Shown in pieces: positions 54,002-64,000 of a DNA stretch of 64,000 bases (position 1 is the stretch's first letter; every line of letters begins with the position of its first letter). Source of the DNA: Budorcas taxicolor (Eukaryota > Chordata > Mammalia > Artiodactyla > Bovidae). The stretch is from the NCBI RefSeq assembly GCF_023091745.1, contig NC_068928.1, positions 15,146,001-15,210,000 on the forward strand, given 5' to 3'. The notes below the pieces were generated by a model, which had not been told where the DNA came from, did no database searches, and saw nothing but the letters and a program-made list of their open reading frames with translations. The position numbers and the translations under genes were made by a program.

Positions 54002-54779
54002 AAGGGGATGCATTTATCTCTCTTTCGCTGCTTCCCTTATATTTCCCTCTGCTCTTCTGTGTTTCTCACTCAGCTCAGCCAAGGGCCCGTCACCCCCCTC
54101 CGCCCACCCCCCCAATTTCACTGCAAATGTGATGCCTGTTCCGCTCTGCAGGCTGCCTATCTCTGCACACCAGCTTCTGCACAGAAGGATTTTCCTCATT
54201 CCTCCTGGGCCTGGAACCAGCTACGCTTCTGATTTTCCCCAAAAGCACTCTCATGGAGCTTCATACTCACTGTCTCCTTCCCATCACTTTCTCTTCATCT
54301 CTCTGGGGCTTTTCTCTACTTCTCTCACCTCTGGGTCCATTTCTATTAGGACTCATGGCCAAGGTGCCTCCATGGATCCAATTTTCACTTCTGCTAAAGT
54401 CTCCAGGAGATGTGTGGACAGTGAAGAACTTCCTGACAGCTCACGTCTCCAAAGCAGTTTGTTAACCGTCCTTCTGAAAGGAAGGCAAATGCTGATTTGC
54501 ACAAATGTCTGCAGGGTTTCTGGGGGCGGGGGTTGGGGGAGGGCAGCAAGGAAGCAGAACTCAGTGGGAGCTAGGACTCTGGTAGATTCGAAGGCAGTAT
54601 TGCTCTCCCATAGTTAATTCTCCTCCGTTGCTATTGGATAACTTCAAAATCTTTAAGAAAAATTTTGATGCTGAACAACTCTCAGGGGAAAAGAACCCAG
54701 CCCAGGTGAACGATAAGCCACTTTTATCTCTCCTCATCTCCTCCAGCCTCTGTTAACACACACTCTTGTTTTGCCTGGT
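54002..54779. other. Unique DNA with a G-quadruplex motif
   Basis: G-tracts at 54522-54526, 54528-54532, 54535-54539 and 54541-54543 with loops of 1, 2 and 1 bases. No repeat family recognised. A 233-codon frame (53916-54617) starts inside the Bov-A and is not considered real. Confidence 0.5.
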
Positions 54780-55085
54780 GGTAGCCAGCCTGAGAAGACA
54801 TCTCCTTTTTCTGCTTAACGGTATTTTACGTGAGGGTTTGTTTTGTATCCACTTAGTGTACAGGGCTGTCATTTTTAATAACCACAACACATTAATACGA
54901 CCACCATTTGTTTACTGCTATTGTTGGGCATTTGGATGGTGGCCAAGTTTTCAATCTTGCGAACAGCGTTGCCACGAACATCTTTGTCACACTCCCTTTT
55001 CTCTTTCTGTTTAGATTATTTCCCAAGGGTTGACTCCCACAGGAGAGTTACCAGGTCAGAGGACATGAACGCACTGCAGATCGCT
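54780..55085 (-). repeat. Ancient L1-like fragment, weak
   Basis: TTGTTGGGCATTTGGATGGT, then AGAGTTACCAGGTCAGAGGA, recall the reverse complement of an old L1 ORF2 C-terminal region. Very diverged. Confidence 0.35.
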
Positions 55086-55169
55086 TTCCCTGAGAGCCGA
55101 CTTGAGCTGTGGCTCTGCCCCCAGCACGTGCAGGAATGGGGCCGCGTGGCGGGGACCAGGTCTTCTGGT

Positions 55170-55290
55170 TCTGGGGACTAGGGTAGTCACGTTTGCTGTG
55201 TGACCTTGGGTAAGTCAGTTCCCCTCACTGGACCTAGATTTTCTTCTCTGTAAAATGAAGGGGTCGGACAGGATGATGTGTGTTGGGGAC
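55170..55290 (+). repeat. MIR SINE
   Basis: TTGCTGTGTGACCTTGGGTA, then TTCTTCTCTGTAAAATGAAG. Confidence 0.82.
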
Positions 55291-55570
55291 CACACCAGAC
55301 CACTCAACTGTGGCTTGATTTGATTGGTGGATGTGGGGGGCTCAGCCTCATTGGGTTTGAGATCCTTTTCATACCTGTGAGGACAATGTGGGGATGACTT
55401 CCTGTTGATATTTCAGATGGATGGTCTTGTGAGTATATGTGTTTGGGGTGGGGGCTGGTGCTGGGAAGGTCAGCTGGGCCCCCACGCAGTGATTATCTGA
55501 AGCAGCCAGCTATTTAGCTGTACTAGCTGTTTACACTGGCATCCAGGGTTGGCATCTGTGCTGGACTGGT
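55291..55570. other. Unique stretch
   Basis: Nothing recognised. Confidence 0.3.
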
Positions 55571-55572
55571 CA

Positions 55573-55851
55573 TTGTTATTGTCGTTCAGTCATGTCTGAT
55601 TCTTTGCAACCCCATGGACTGCAACACACCAGGCTTCCCTATTCTCCACCAACTCCTAGAGTTTGCTCAAACTCATGTCCATTGAGTCAATGATGCCATC
55701 CAACCATCTCATCCTCTGTTGCCCTCTTCTCCTCCTGCCCTCAATCTTTCCCATCATCAAGGCCTTTTCCAATGAGTTGATTCTTTGCATCAGGTGGCCA
55801 AATTATTGGAGCTTCAGCTTCAGCATTAGTCCTTTCAATGAATATTGTTTA
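55573..55851 (-). mobile_element. BovB LINE, 3' end (old copy)
   Basis: GTTCAGTCATGTCTGATTCT on the left and 5'-truncation after GCATTAGTCCTTTCAATGAA. Confidence 0.93.
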
Positions 55852-55879
55852 GAACATCATTCCTGAACATACAGGAAAT

Positions 55880-56100
55880 GTTTGAGAGACAGAGCTGGGT
55901 TTGAATCCAAAGTTGACACTTGTTGGCTTTGTGGGATTTGAGCAGATGACTTGACATCTTGGAACTTCAGTTTCTTCTCCTGTAAAACAAGAATAAAGAT
56001 ACCCACTGTATAAAGTTGTACCAGAGAGTTAATGAGATAACGCGTGAAAAACAGTATGACAGTGACTGGCTGGCTGGAGCTCTCAATATTTATAATATTT
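55880..56100 (+). repeat. MIR SINE
   Basis: GAGCTGGGTTTGAATCCAAA, CTTCTCCTGTAAAACAAGAA, GTTAATGAGATAACGCGTGA in order; nearly complete. Confidence 0.8.
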
Positions 56101-56560
56101 TCCAAGGACCCGGTGCCCTCCTCAGTCTGGTGTGATGCTTCTCAAGCAGGATGTCCACAACCCAAGTTATTGCTGCCTTCTCTCCTCTAGCGAGGATAAA
56201 CTGAGCGGGGTTCTGCCAGGTGCCTGGGAAGGGCCTTATGACCCTCACGGTGGAGCCCAACCCTGGCCATCTCTGGATTCTGTTCACCATGGGCCCTGAG
56301 CAGGGCTGACCACGGGCACCCTCCTGCTGACACCCCTTCCCTCTGTGCTCACTGACCCCTCGTGGATCCTCTGGGCTCCGGTGGCAGTTGGCAGAGTCAG
56401 AGAACAGCAGGCCAGCCAGCATGAAGGCAGCCTGTGCCAGATTCCCTCGTCTCCGACTTCAGTCCCAGCCTTTGATCTGCGTTCGCCCCACATCTCCTCA
56501 GAGTTCCTGAAGCCTTTCCTGAAACCTCCAGCTGTAAGAACTGGGATCCTTTGGAAGGCC
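56101..56560. other. Unique non-coding DNA
   Basis: No repeat or exon recognised. Confidence 0.4.
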
Positions 56561-56567
56561 CTGAGCC

Positions 56568-57489
56568 AAAGGAGTATGTTAAGGCTGTATATTGTCACCC
56601 TGCTTATTTAACTTATATGCAGAGTACATTCTGAGAAACGCTGGGCTGGAAGAAGCACAAGCTGGAATCAAGATTGCTAAGAGAAATATCAATAACCTCA
56701 GATATGCAGATGACACCACCCTTATGGCAGAAAGGGAAGAGGAGCTAAAAAGCCTCTTGATGAAAGTGAAAAAAGAGAGTGAAAACATTGGCTTAAAGCT
56801 CAACATTCAGAAAACAAAGATCATGGCATCTGGTCCCATCACTTCATGGGAAAGAGATGGGGAAACAGTGGAAACAGTGGCAGACTTTATTTTTGGGGGC
56901 TCCAAAATCACTGCAGATGGTGACTGCCGCCATGAAATTAAAAGATGCTTACTCCTTGGAAGGAAAGTTATGACCAACCTAGATAGCATATTCAAAAGCA
57001 GAGATACTACTTTGCCAACAAAGGTCTGTCTAGTCAAGGCTATGGTTTTTCCAGTGGTCATATATGGATGTGGGAGTTGGACTGTGAAGAAAGCTGAGCG
57101 GCAAAGAATTGATGCTTTTGAACTGTGGTGTTGGAGAAGACTCTTGAAAGTCCCTTGGACTGCAAGGAGATCCAATCAGTCCATCCTAAAGGAGACCAGT
57201 CCTGGGTTTTCATTGGAAGGACTGATGTTGAGGCTGAAACTCCAATACTTTGGCCACCTCATGTGAAGAGCTGACTCATTGGAAAAGACTCTGATGCTGG
57301 GAGGGATTGGGGGCAGGAGGAGAAGGGGATGACAGAGGATGAGATGGCTGGATGGCATCACTGACTCAATGCACATGAGTCTGAGTGAACTCTGGGAGTT
57401 GGTAATGGACAGGGAGGCCTGGCGTGCTGTGATTCATGGGGTCGCAAAGAGTCGGACATGACTGAATGACTGAACTGAATTGATCTGAA
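56568..57489 (+). mobile_element. BovB LINE, 5'-truncated
   Basis: Starts within the RT at AAAGGAGTATGTTAAGGCTG and runs to the 3' terminus CTGAACTGAATTGATCTGAA. CTGAGCC at 56561-56567 and 57490-57496 is a short target duplication. Confidence 0.94.
56592..57266 (+). pseudogene. BovB reverse transcriptase C-terminal part
   Basis: A 224-codon open frame covers the end of the RT palm and the C-terminal region. The catalytic YADD is intact (RYADDTTL, TAT codon near 56703). A TGA at 57264-57266 cuts off the last conserved part. Lacking the endonuclease and the RT N-terminus, it cannot act alone. Confidence 0.85.
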
Positions 57490-57496
57490 CTGAGCC

Positions 57497-58589
57497 CACC
57501 CTCAGAGCCAAGCCCCTGCCGCTGTGACCTTTCCCTCCCTCCTGCCTTGGCCATGGGCCTGTAGCCAGCTCTGCTGGGCTCAGCCTCCGGTGCTTTCCCC
57601 TCCATTTCATCATGGAAGGCGGATTTTTCCAAAATGCTTGCCCGCCAGCACAGCTCTCCCTCTCTGCCCCTGCCAGGGGATTGTCTGCCTGGGGAGAGAA
57701 ACTGGTGGGAGAGCCTTCTGGGGGTGGTCACCCACCCCCATAAGAAGCCAGGTTCCCGGGGCCAAGAAGCTTTCAGGTCCACAGGTTTGACAAGGGTGAT
57801 GGCCTCACTCTGGACGGTAAACCATGGGAGGGGTTGGGGGAGGTGAATGAGGAGGAGCAGGAGGACTTTTGGGTCTGGGGGCCACAGAGGGTTTTACCAA
57901 CCTCTTGGTGAGTTCCAAAAGCATGGGCAGCCCCCTCCCATGCTGTTCTGATGCCCAGACAAGGGGACACACACCAGGAACTATGCTAAGTCCACGGATG
58001 AGTACCAAGGGGTCCACCAGAGGCATTGTGCCCGCCTTTCCTATTCAGGGGTCTTAGGGCTGAGGTCCACAGGAGGGCCCAATGCAGACACCTACTCCCC
58101 ACCTGCCAGGCTCCCTTGTGAGATGGGCAGAGCCCCTGGTGGGTGGCAGCCCCAGGAGAGAACAGCAGGGCTTTTTCTCACTCTTCCCTGAAATCTAAGC
58201 CTTCCCAATCAATCTCTTGGCACATGCTTCCTCCTTCTGGAATGAGGAGAACGTAGAAGAAGCATTTGCCCCAGTTCCGCCCTGTCCTCTCCACCCTCCT
58301 TGTTGGATTATGGCGGGTGGGAGCCCTGTGGAAAGGCGGCCGAGCTACCGAGCTGCCACAGCCTTGTGTCTTTGTGGTTTAGTCTGTCCATCTGTAACAT
58401 GGGGATAGGAAGACACCTGGGTGCTTGGCTCTGCCTGGGACAACGCGGTCGTCGCTTCTGCAGTCGGGCTGGCTGTTACTGTTGGGAGAAGAGGGAGCAG
58501 AGCCCCTTCACCCAGAGACCTGAGGTTTTTCTTCTGACAGTAAGCCCAAGGCAACAGACTCCCATTCCTAAAAAAAGTCTTCCCAAGTC
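57497..58589. other. Unique non-coding DNA
   Basis: About 1.1 kb. A G-rich patch with three tracts lies at 57826-57840. No exon or repeat recognised. Confidence 0.4.
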
Positions 58590-58770
58590 ATGGAGACAAT
58601 GCAATTAGCAGCCTCTTTGTTCAGGGTGTTAATTAACTTGTTTCTTCTGAACACACCTTCTTCCAGGTACCGCCCATCATCTCTGGGGTGCTGGCAGGGG
58701 GAAGGCAATTAGATCCTCGTTACTGTGCAATTAATTATGGCTTGAAAACTGCTCAAGGAAGCTGGGAGGA
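58590..58770. promoter_or_regulatory. Candidate enhancer-like AT-rich islet
   Basis: GCAATTAGCAGCC, GTTAATTAACTTG (TTAATTAA at 58629-58636), GGCAATTAGATCC and GCAATTAATTATGG (TAATTA at 58732-58737) lie within 150 bp. The CAATTAG core occurs twice. No repeat fits. Inferred from composition. Confidence 0.4.
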
Positions 58771-58904
58771 ATTCCTTGAGAGCGTCAGCCCCAGGAAGAG
58801 GCCTGGTTTAGGAGTAGGACTGAGCTGAGCCTAGACTGGAGGACGGGAGAAATGGCTGTGGAACCCAATTCAGGGCATTGCAGAAAGGCAGATCTGGGCA
58901 CCTT
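58771..58904. other. Short unique stretch
   Basis: Nothing recognised. Confidence 0.3.
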
Positions 58905-59050
58905 CTTTCCCTGCTCTAGAACTTTCACTGGCTTGCTGGTCCCTATCGAGTCAAGATTAAACTCTCTACTTGACTATTCAAGGCCATCTATTATCTGGCC
59001 TACTTCACCTTGGCACGTCATCATTGCAAATACCTGTTCCTCCCTGGAGA
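58905..59050 (+). repeat. L2 LINE fragment
   Basis: CAAGATTAAACTCTCTACTT, then CAAGGCCATCTATTATCTGG, in L2 order. Confidence 0.6.
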
Positions 59051-59089
59051 CTTCTCCTGAGGGCAAGAGGGTCTTAGAGAGAGTAAGAG

Positions 59090-59806
59090 GACTTCCCTGG
59101 TGGTCCAGTGGTTAAGAATCTGCCTGCAATGCTGGGGACGTGCGTTCGATCCCTTGTCTGGGAAGATTCCATACGCCGTGGGGCAAGTAAGCCTATGTAC
59201 CATAACTGCTGAAGCCTGCGTGCCCTGGAGCCTGTGCTCTGCAACAAGAGAAGCCACCACAGTGAGAAGCCCATGCACTGAAGCTAGAGAACAGCCCCAG
59301 CCTGCCGCAACTAGAGAGAGCCTGGGTGCAGCAAGGAAGACCCAGCAAAGCCAAAAATAAATGTTGTTTACTATCTAAGTGGTGACCTATTTTTCATGAC
59401 CCCATGGACTGCAGCATGCCAGGCTTCCCTGTCCCTCACCATCTCCCAGAGTTTGCAGAAGTTCTTGGCCATTGAGTCAGTGATGCCATCCAACCATCTT
59501 ATCCTCTGTTGTCCCCTTCTCCTCCCGCCTTCAATCTTTCCCAGCATCAGGGTCTTTTCCAATGAGTCGGCTGTTCGCATCAGGTGGCCAAAGTGTTGGA
59601 ACTTCAGCTTCGGCATCAGTCCTTCGAATGAATATTCAGGGTCAGTCCCCTTTAGGATTGATCTCCTTGCAGTCCAAGAGACACTCAAGAATCTTCTCTA
59701 GCACCACAGTTTGAATCTAGAGCATCAATTCTTTAGTGGCCTGCCTTCTTTATGGTCCAGCTCTATTTATTTAATAAATAAATATTTTAAGAAAAGAAAG
59801 AAAGAC
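59090..59806 (+). mobile_element. CHR-type SINE with BovB inserted in its tail
   Basis: AGAGTAAGAG at 59080-59089 recurs at 59807-59816 and bounds the whole block. The CHR body occupies about 59090-59360, then a BovB fragment, then the rest of an A-rich tail (TAAATAAATATTTTAAGAAA). Confidence 0.9.
59363..59765 (-). mobile_element. BovB LINE, 3' end, nested
   Basis: Reversed; the terminus itself is eroded (TCATGACCCCATGGACTGCA is the first clear block), and it is 5'-truncated after CTTCTTTATGGTCCAGCTCT. Confidence 0.92.
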
Positions 59807-59809
59807 AGA

Positions 59810-59890
59810 GTAAGAGTTTTGGACTCAGATAAACGTGGACTCAACTAACTAACCTCCTAGAGCTTCAGTTGCTCCCCTCCCTGCCCCCAG
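59810..59890 (+). repeat. MIR SINE fragment
   Basis: GAGTTTTGGACTCAGATAAA, then CTCCTAGAGCTTCAGTTGCT. Confidence 0.5.
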
Positions 59891-60119
59891 TGCAAGGACA
59901 GCCCCCAAGCCTGCCTTACAGATAATGCGTGTCAGGCGCCCGGCCTGGGTGAGTCTCCTTTGCACCCACTCCATGCTCAAGTCGTGGTCACCAGCTGGCC
60001 TTTGCCTCCGTGGTAATGAGCATCCTTACACAGGGCCTGCTGTCTTCAAACTAGTTCTCGTCCTAGGTCCTCCTGTGTCTTTCACCTCGATCCTCGGAGG
60101 TGGCCAGTGGCACCCTGGA
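59891..60119. other. Unique stretch
   Basis: Nothing recognised. Confidence 0.3.
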
Positions 60120-60275
60120 CTCAACCTCAGAGATGGTGGTGGTGGTTCCCAGGTGGTTCTGTGGGGGCAGTACTGCCCCCATGGGGCATTTTGAACCACA
60201 GCCCTGCAGTGAGGGCTCCCTGGCATCTAGCAGACAGGACTGAAGATTCCAGACATCATGTATGTGAGACACCTG
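60120..60275 (+). repeat. MER5A-like hAT element, diverged
   Basis: GTGGGGGCAGTACTGCCCCC, ATGGGGCATTTTGAACCACA and GGCTCCCTGGCATCTAGCAG echo MER5A blocks in order. Confidence 0.45.
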
Positions 60276-60362
60276 TGTATACTTGCTGGCAATACAACTT
60301 AATTTGGTGTTACTTATGCTTCTGCTATTTGGGGGCCTGAATTTATATATTTATAAACGTGT

Positions 60363-60418
60363 TATATGTATGTGTGTGTGTGTGTGTGCGCACGCGCACG
60401 CACGCACGCACGCATGCA
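60363..60418 (+). repeat. 56-bp alternating purine/pyrimidine tract
   Basis: Every step alternates pyrimidine and purine: TATATGTA, a (TG)n run, a GCGCACGCGCA centre and (CGCA)n, ending CGCATGCA. Sequence of this kind readily forms left-handed Z-DNA under supercoiling. Confidence 0.9.
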
Positions 60419-61994
60419 GAAATATACAACATTTGCCAGGAATGCAGCCACCAAGAAAATGGAAGGAAGATTGGATTTTGTTTTGATGAGTGCTCTACTG
60501 AGAACCATTGGCTGGTTGGGAAACTACACGGTGGACAGCTACGCTGGTCCTGGTGTCAGAGTCCCGAAAAGAGCCAGCTGACCTGCCAGTGTTCGTAGCT
60601 CTGTCCTCGTGGTGTGCTCAGCTGCGAGAGTGAGGCTGCCTCAGGCATCTTCGTGGCTGGTCGTGCACAAGCATTCATACACAGCAACGTGCATTATTTC
60701 ATTATAATCTTTCCCCTCATTTATTCTTTGTTTAGATGACAAATAGCTCATATTCTCTGAATTTCACTTCAAGAGGGCATTCCAAAATGTTTGTTACAGA
60801 CAGTGATGCTGATAAACCCGAGACTAGCCCAGCTGGAAGAACCCCTGGTCGGGCCCCTCCCTGCGTGGTCAGTATGGAGGGCTCGGGGGGCGGTTGTGGG
60901 GCTGCTGGGGGTCAGGCTGTTGTTTCAGATGCCCACCTCCCCAACCCCTGCACCCGCACTGCTCTGTGTGTGGGTCTGTGTGTATGTACACGTGACTGCC
61001 ACCTGTGGGCTTTCTGGAGTGTGTGTCCCAAGGTGAGCCAGGCGGCCTCTCCTCCTGACGGCAGGAACGTGAAGATGCCCGCCTGGCCCTGTGGCACACC
61101 TGCTTCTGGGGGTACCTGAGCGAGCCAGGCTGCCAGCTGCTCCCACTCATGGCCTCAGTCTTTCAAACAAGAGGGAAGCGTGTGTGCAGCTTCTGGGCGC
61201 GGTCTGAGAGGGACAGCCATTCCAGCTTTATGGAAAGCCTCCTGCCCTGCCTGGGCCTGCCAGCTGCCCTTCCCCTGGCCACCCGGCCCAGGCCCCCATT
61301 CCCGTCACACCCCTCCAGTCCCCAGCTCCTCTCCGGATGAGCCCTTTTGTGGAAGAGGCATCATCAGGGTTCGGGTTTCCGCTGAGCTGAACAGGAGCAG
61401 CCCCGCCCCCAGTGCGTCCGGCCCTGGGCGCCTCCCTTCCCTCATGGGCCTGCCTCTCCCTGTCTGCACAGTCCAGGTGCTCTCTCCCTCATGCTTCTCC
61501 AGGCCACAGCACTGGTTCCCAATCTCCAGTCTTCCTCCCACGTCCTTCTCCCTTCTCTTGGGCTCCCTGCAGCGCACAGAGTGAATTAATTAGAGTGAAT
61601 AAAGGGCTTCCGGAGGCATATTGCTTCTTCCCCCCACCCCAGGCCGGCCCCTACCCTGCCACTCCATCTCCTGGGCTGTGCTTGCCCCCTAATAAGGGAA
61701 GCTAAGTCTCAGAACGGCAGTGGCCACCTCTGGGCGTGCAGGGCTCTCATCACCCCACAGCTGATTAGCTGGTGGCTCCACGTATTGATGGCTTTAGGGG
61801 GTGGGGGTGGGGCTGGCCGCCTTGCTGCTTATCCGTTTTCCGGTCTCCAAACAGTGAAGGGTCTGTCTTGGGATTTGGGAGGGCAGGGCATGGGGGCTGT
61901 GCTGGAAAATGCTAGGGATATTCATCTTCTCGCTTCTTCTTGTGTGTTCCTGTGTGTGTGCATAGGTCTGTGTGTGTGTGTTTAGGGACAGGCT
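60419..61994. other. Unique non-coding DNA
   Basis: About 1.6 kb without recognised repeats. GAATTAATTAGAG recurs at 61583-61595, as at 1098-1110. Frames of up to 134 codons are GC-rich shadows with no known match. Confidence 0.4.
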
Positions 61995-62002
61995 AAACTA
62001 GG

Positions 62003-62535
62003 TCTCCTTGGAAGAAAAGTTATGACCAACCTAGACAGCATATTAAAAAGCAGAGACATTACTTTGCCAACAAAGGTCCGTCTAATCAAAGCTATGGTTT
62101 TTCCAGTGGTCATGTATGGATGTGAGAGTTGAACTATAAAGAAAGCTGAATGCCCAAGAATTGATGCTTTTGAACTGTGGTGTTGGAGAAGACTCCTGAG
62201 AGTCCCTTGGACTGCAAGGAGATCCAACCAGTCCATCCTAAAGGAAATCAGTCCTGAATATTCATTGGAAGGACTGATGCTGAAGCTGAAACTCCAATAC
62301 TTTGGCCACCTGACGTGAAGAACTGACTCATTTGAAAAGACCCTGATGCTGGGAAAGATTGAAGGCAGGAGGAGAAGAGAATGACAGAGGGATGAGATGG
62401 TTGGATGGCATCACCGACTCAGTGGACATGATTTTGGGTAAACTCCAGGAGTTGGCAATGGACAGGGAGGCCTGGTGTGCTGCAGTCCATGGGGTCGCAA
62501 AGAGTTGGACACGACTGAGTGACTAAACTGAACTG
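62003..62535 (+). mobile_element. BovB LINE, 5'-truncated, 8-bp TSD
   Basis: AAACTAGG at 61995-62002 recurs at 62536-62543. Starts in the coding region at CTCCTTGGAAGAAAAGTTAT and ends at the 3' terminus. Confidence 0.96.
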
Positions 62536-62551
62536 AAACTAGGGTGGGCCA

Positions 62552-62643
62552 ACTAGCCTGATGTGCTGTGTCCTTGGGTGTGGCCAGGGGTGCTCCTGAG
62601 TGTTCTCATCTGTAACTGGGTGCCATGATGTCAGGATGGGAGG
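62552..62643 (+). repeat. Local duplication, copy A
   Basis: About 90 bp shared with 63792-63886 in the same orientation; matching blocks include CCTTGGGTG, TGTAACTGGGT and GGGAGGG. Underlying sequence is MIR-like. Confidence 0.6.
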
Positions 62644-62757
62644 GATTTACCCAACTGTCTGTGGATGAAGAACTCGAGCTCCTTCTCAGGCCTAGGCCTC
62701 CACTCGTTTGGAGCCCTGTCTCGTGGCCTGTCATTTGGGTTGGACCAGCCGAGGCAG

Positions 62758-62908
62758 TCACTTTCACTTTTCACTTTCCTGCATTGGAGAAGGAAATGGC
62801 AACCCACTCCAGTGTTCTTCCCTGGAGAATCCCAGGGACAGGGGAGCCTGGTGGGCTGCCGTCTATGGGGTCGCACAGAGTTGGATACAACTGAAGTGAC
62901 TTAGCAGC
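62758..62908 (+). mobile_element. Bov-A2-type SINE unit with 11-bp TSD
   Basis: AGCCGAGGCAG (62747-62757) and AGCTGAGGCAG (62909-62919). It begins TCACTTTCACTTTTCACTTT, has no tRNA head and ends GAAGTGACTTAGCAGC. Confidence 0.93.
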
Positions 62909-62919
62909 AGCTGAGGCAG

Positions 62920-63424
62920 GAGGGTCTCCTCCTATGCCAGGGGCTCCTGGGCCTGAGTCTGTCAGTTACCAGGCCTTCCAGCCTGTAAACTGGTGGCCTT
63001 GTCCTAATCAGCGCATCTCCCCCCACCCAGCCTCTTCCTCTCCAAATAGTGGGGCATCCTGCTCTGCTGTTGTGGGGCCTGGGGCTGGTGGTCTGGGAGT
63101 GATGGAGCAGTTTGGGGTGACTGATCACAGCTGGCTCACCTGAGGCAGCTGCTCTAGGCTGTTGGGTGCTGCGGCCCTCATCCTGTTCATAGATGGCTCC
63201 AGAGATGGGCTCCGTTTTCAGTGGACCACTGGCCTTCCAGGTGTAGTGAGACACACTTCTCCATGTGTTTCCATCTGAAATAGCCTCTCTTGTTCACTCC
63301 TCAGAGGCAACAGGAGAGAATTCCAGGGGGAGGCCCTTCCTGCTTTCTGAAGCTGAGAGGCTGGGGGAGTCTTTCATTTAACTGTTGGGCCAGCGCTGAA
63401 GGACGGGTGTGCATGCTGCTGTGT
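62920..63424. other. Unique non-coding DNA
   Basis: No repeat or exon recognised. Confidence 0.4.
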
Positions 63425-63677
63425 GCTGTGCCTAATTGCTCAGTCGTGTCTGATTCTTTCTTGACCCCATGGACTGCAGCAGCACCCCCCACACCACTGC
63501 CCCCACCTCCCGCTCAGGCTCCTCTGTCCATGGGATTCTCCAGGCAAGAATACTGGAGTGGGTTGCCACACCCTCCTCCAGGGGATCTTCCTGACCCAAG
63601 GATGAAACCCGTGTCTCTTACGTCTCCTGTATTGGCAGGTGGCTCCTTAACCACTAGTGCTACCTGGGAAGCCCCAT
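63425..63677 (-). mobile_element. Bov-tA SINE with a C-rich insert
   Basis: Reversed body and head (CTAGTGCTACCTGGGAAGCC). Between the GGACTGCAGCA and GGCTCCTCTGTCC blocks it holds about 30 extra C-rich bases (about 63483-63516) that are absent from the other copies here. Confidence 0.93.
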
Positions 63678-64000
63678 ATTGAAGGGCACTACTTGTAAAA
63701 AATTATCTGCGGTTGAAATTCCAATTTAACTGGGCATCCTGCGTTTCCTTTCTTAAACCTGGAAGGCCACATGGTCCCCTGAAAATGGGGGCAAACTAGA
63801 GTGATGTGCTTTGCCCTTGGGTGCAGCTGGCTGTGCTCCCGAGCATTCTCATGTGTAACTGGGTACCGTGAGGACAAAGCGGGAGGGTGAGGAAGACCAG
63901 GAGTTTCAAGGCTTGATCTGACAGCCTCCCAGCCTCCTCTTCTGCTCCTTGTGTATCCCACGAGCTCTGAGAAGGTCTGGGCTGACGACGTCTTTAGGAG
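63678..64000. other. Unique DNA with duplication copy B
   Basis: Contains the second copy of the 90-bp duplication at 63792-63886. Otherwise nothing recognised to the window end. Confidence 0.5.

Noticed and set aside
53916..54617. 233-codon plus-strand frame
   Set aside because: It begins inside a Bov-A SINE and runs into unrelated unique DNA; Ser/Pro-rich with no known domain.
1..64000. CRISPR arrays, operons, terminators, phage or plasmid features
   Set aside because: Nothing of this kind is present; the sequence is mammalian nuclear DNA.

Overview
The window reads as nuclear DNA of a pecoran ruminant, most likely a bovid (cattle, sheep, goat or a relative). The basis is the repeat content: many BovB (RTE) LINE copies, the tRNA-headed Bov-tA and headless Bov-A SINEs built from BovB ends, CHR-type tRNA-Glu SINEs of cetartiodactyls, a ruminant-type L1, and older mammal-wide MIR, L2, hAT-Charlie and ERVL copies. 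Family names come from recall of consensus sequences, with no library search; old fragments have soft borders.

No host protein-coding exon, tRNA, rRNA, CRISPR array or operon is supported. Every long open frame with a recognisable protein is a broken mobile-element frame: BovB at 10.8-11.6, 18.8-21.3 and 56.6-57.3 kb, L1 ORF2 at 32.4-34.0 kb, and ERVL pol remnants at 40.0-41.8 kb. The window is therefore best described as intergenic or deep intronic.

Layout. 0-10 kb: unique DNA, old MIR/L2/hAT pieces and several SINEs. 10.8-12.4 kb: two BovB 3' ends in tandem. 16.6-17.0 kb: a purine-rich tract. 17.7-22.0 kb: an L1 fragment split by a 3.34-kb near full-length BovB, with target-site duplications (TSDs) that resolve the order, followed by a SINE that seems to carry a 3' transduced tail. 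22-32 kb: mostly unique DNA with scattered SINEs. 32.3-34.4 kb: a 2.0-kb L1 with an 18-bp TSD. 36.5-42.8 kb: an L2 followed by an ancient ERVL provirus carrying eight later insertions. 44.9-45.4 kb: a probable solo LTR. 46-64 kb: unique DNA, four more BovB 3' ends, SINEs, a 56-bp alternating purine/pyrimidine tract and a local 90-bp duplication.

Between the repeats lie short AT-rich islets packed with TAAT/ATTA cores inside GC-richer unique DNA (about 2.8, 26.8, 50.5 and 58.6 kb, with weaker candidates at 16.5, 43.1 and 46.8 kb). They look like conserved non-coding enhancers, but conservation cannot be tested here. I found no evidence of a novel biological system. The most informative items are the nested insertions, the candidate SINE 3' transduction, the ERVL provirus and the enhancer-like islets.
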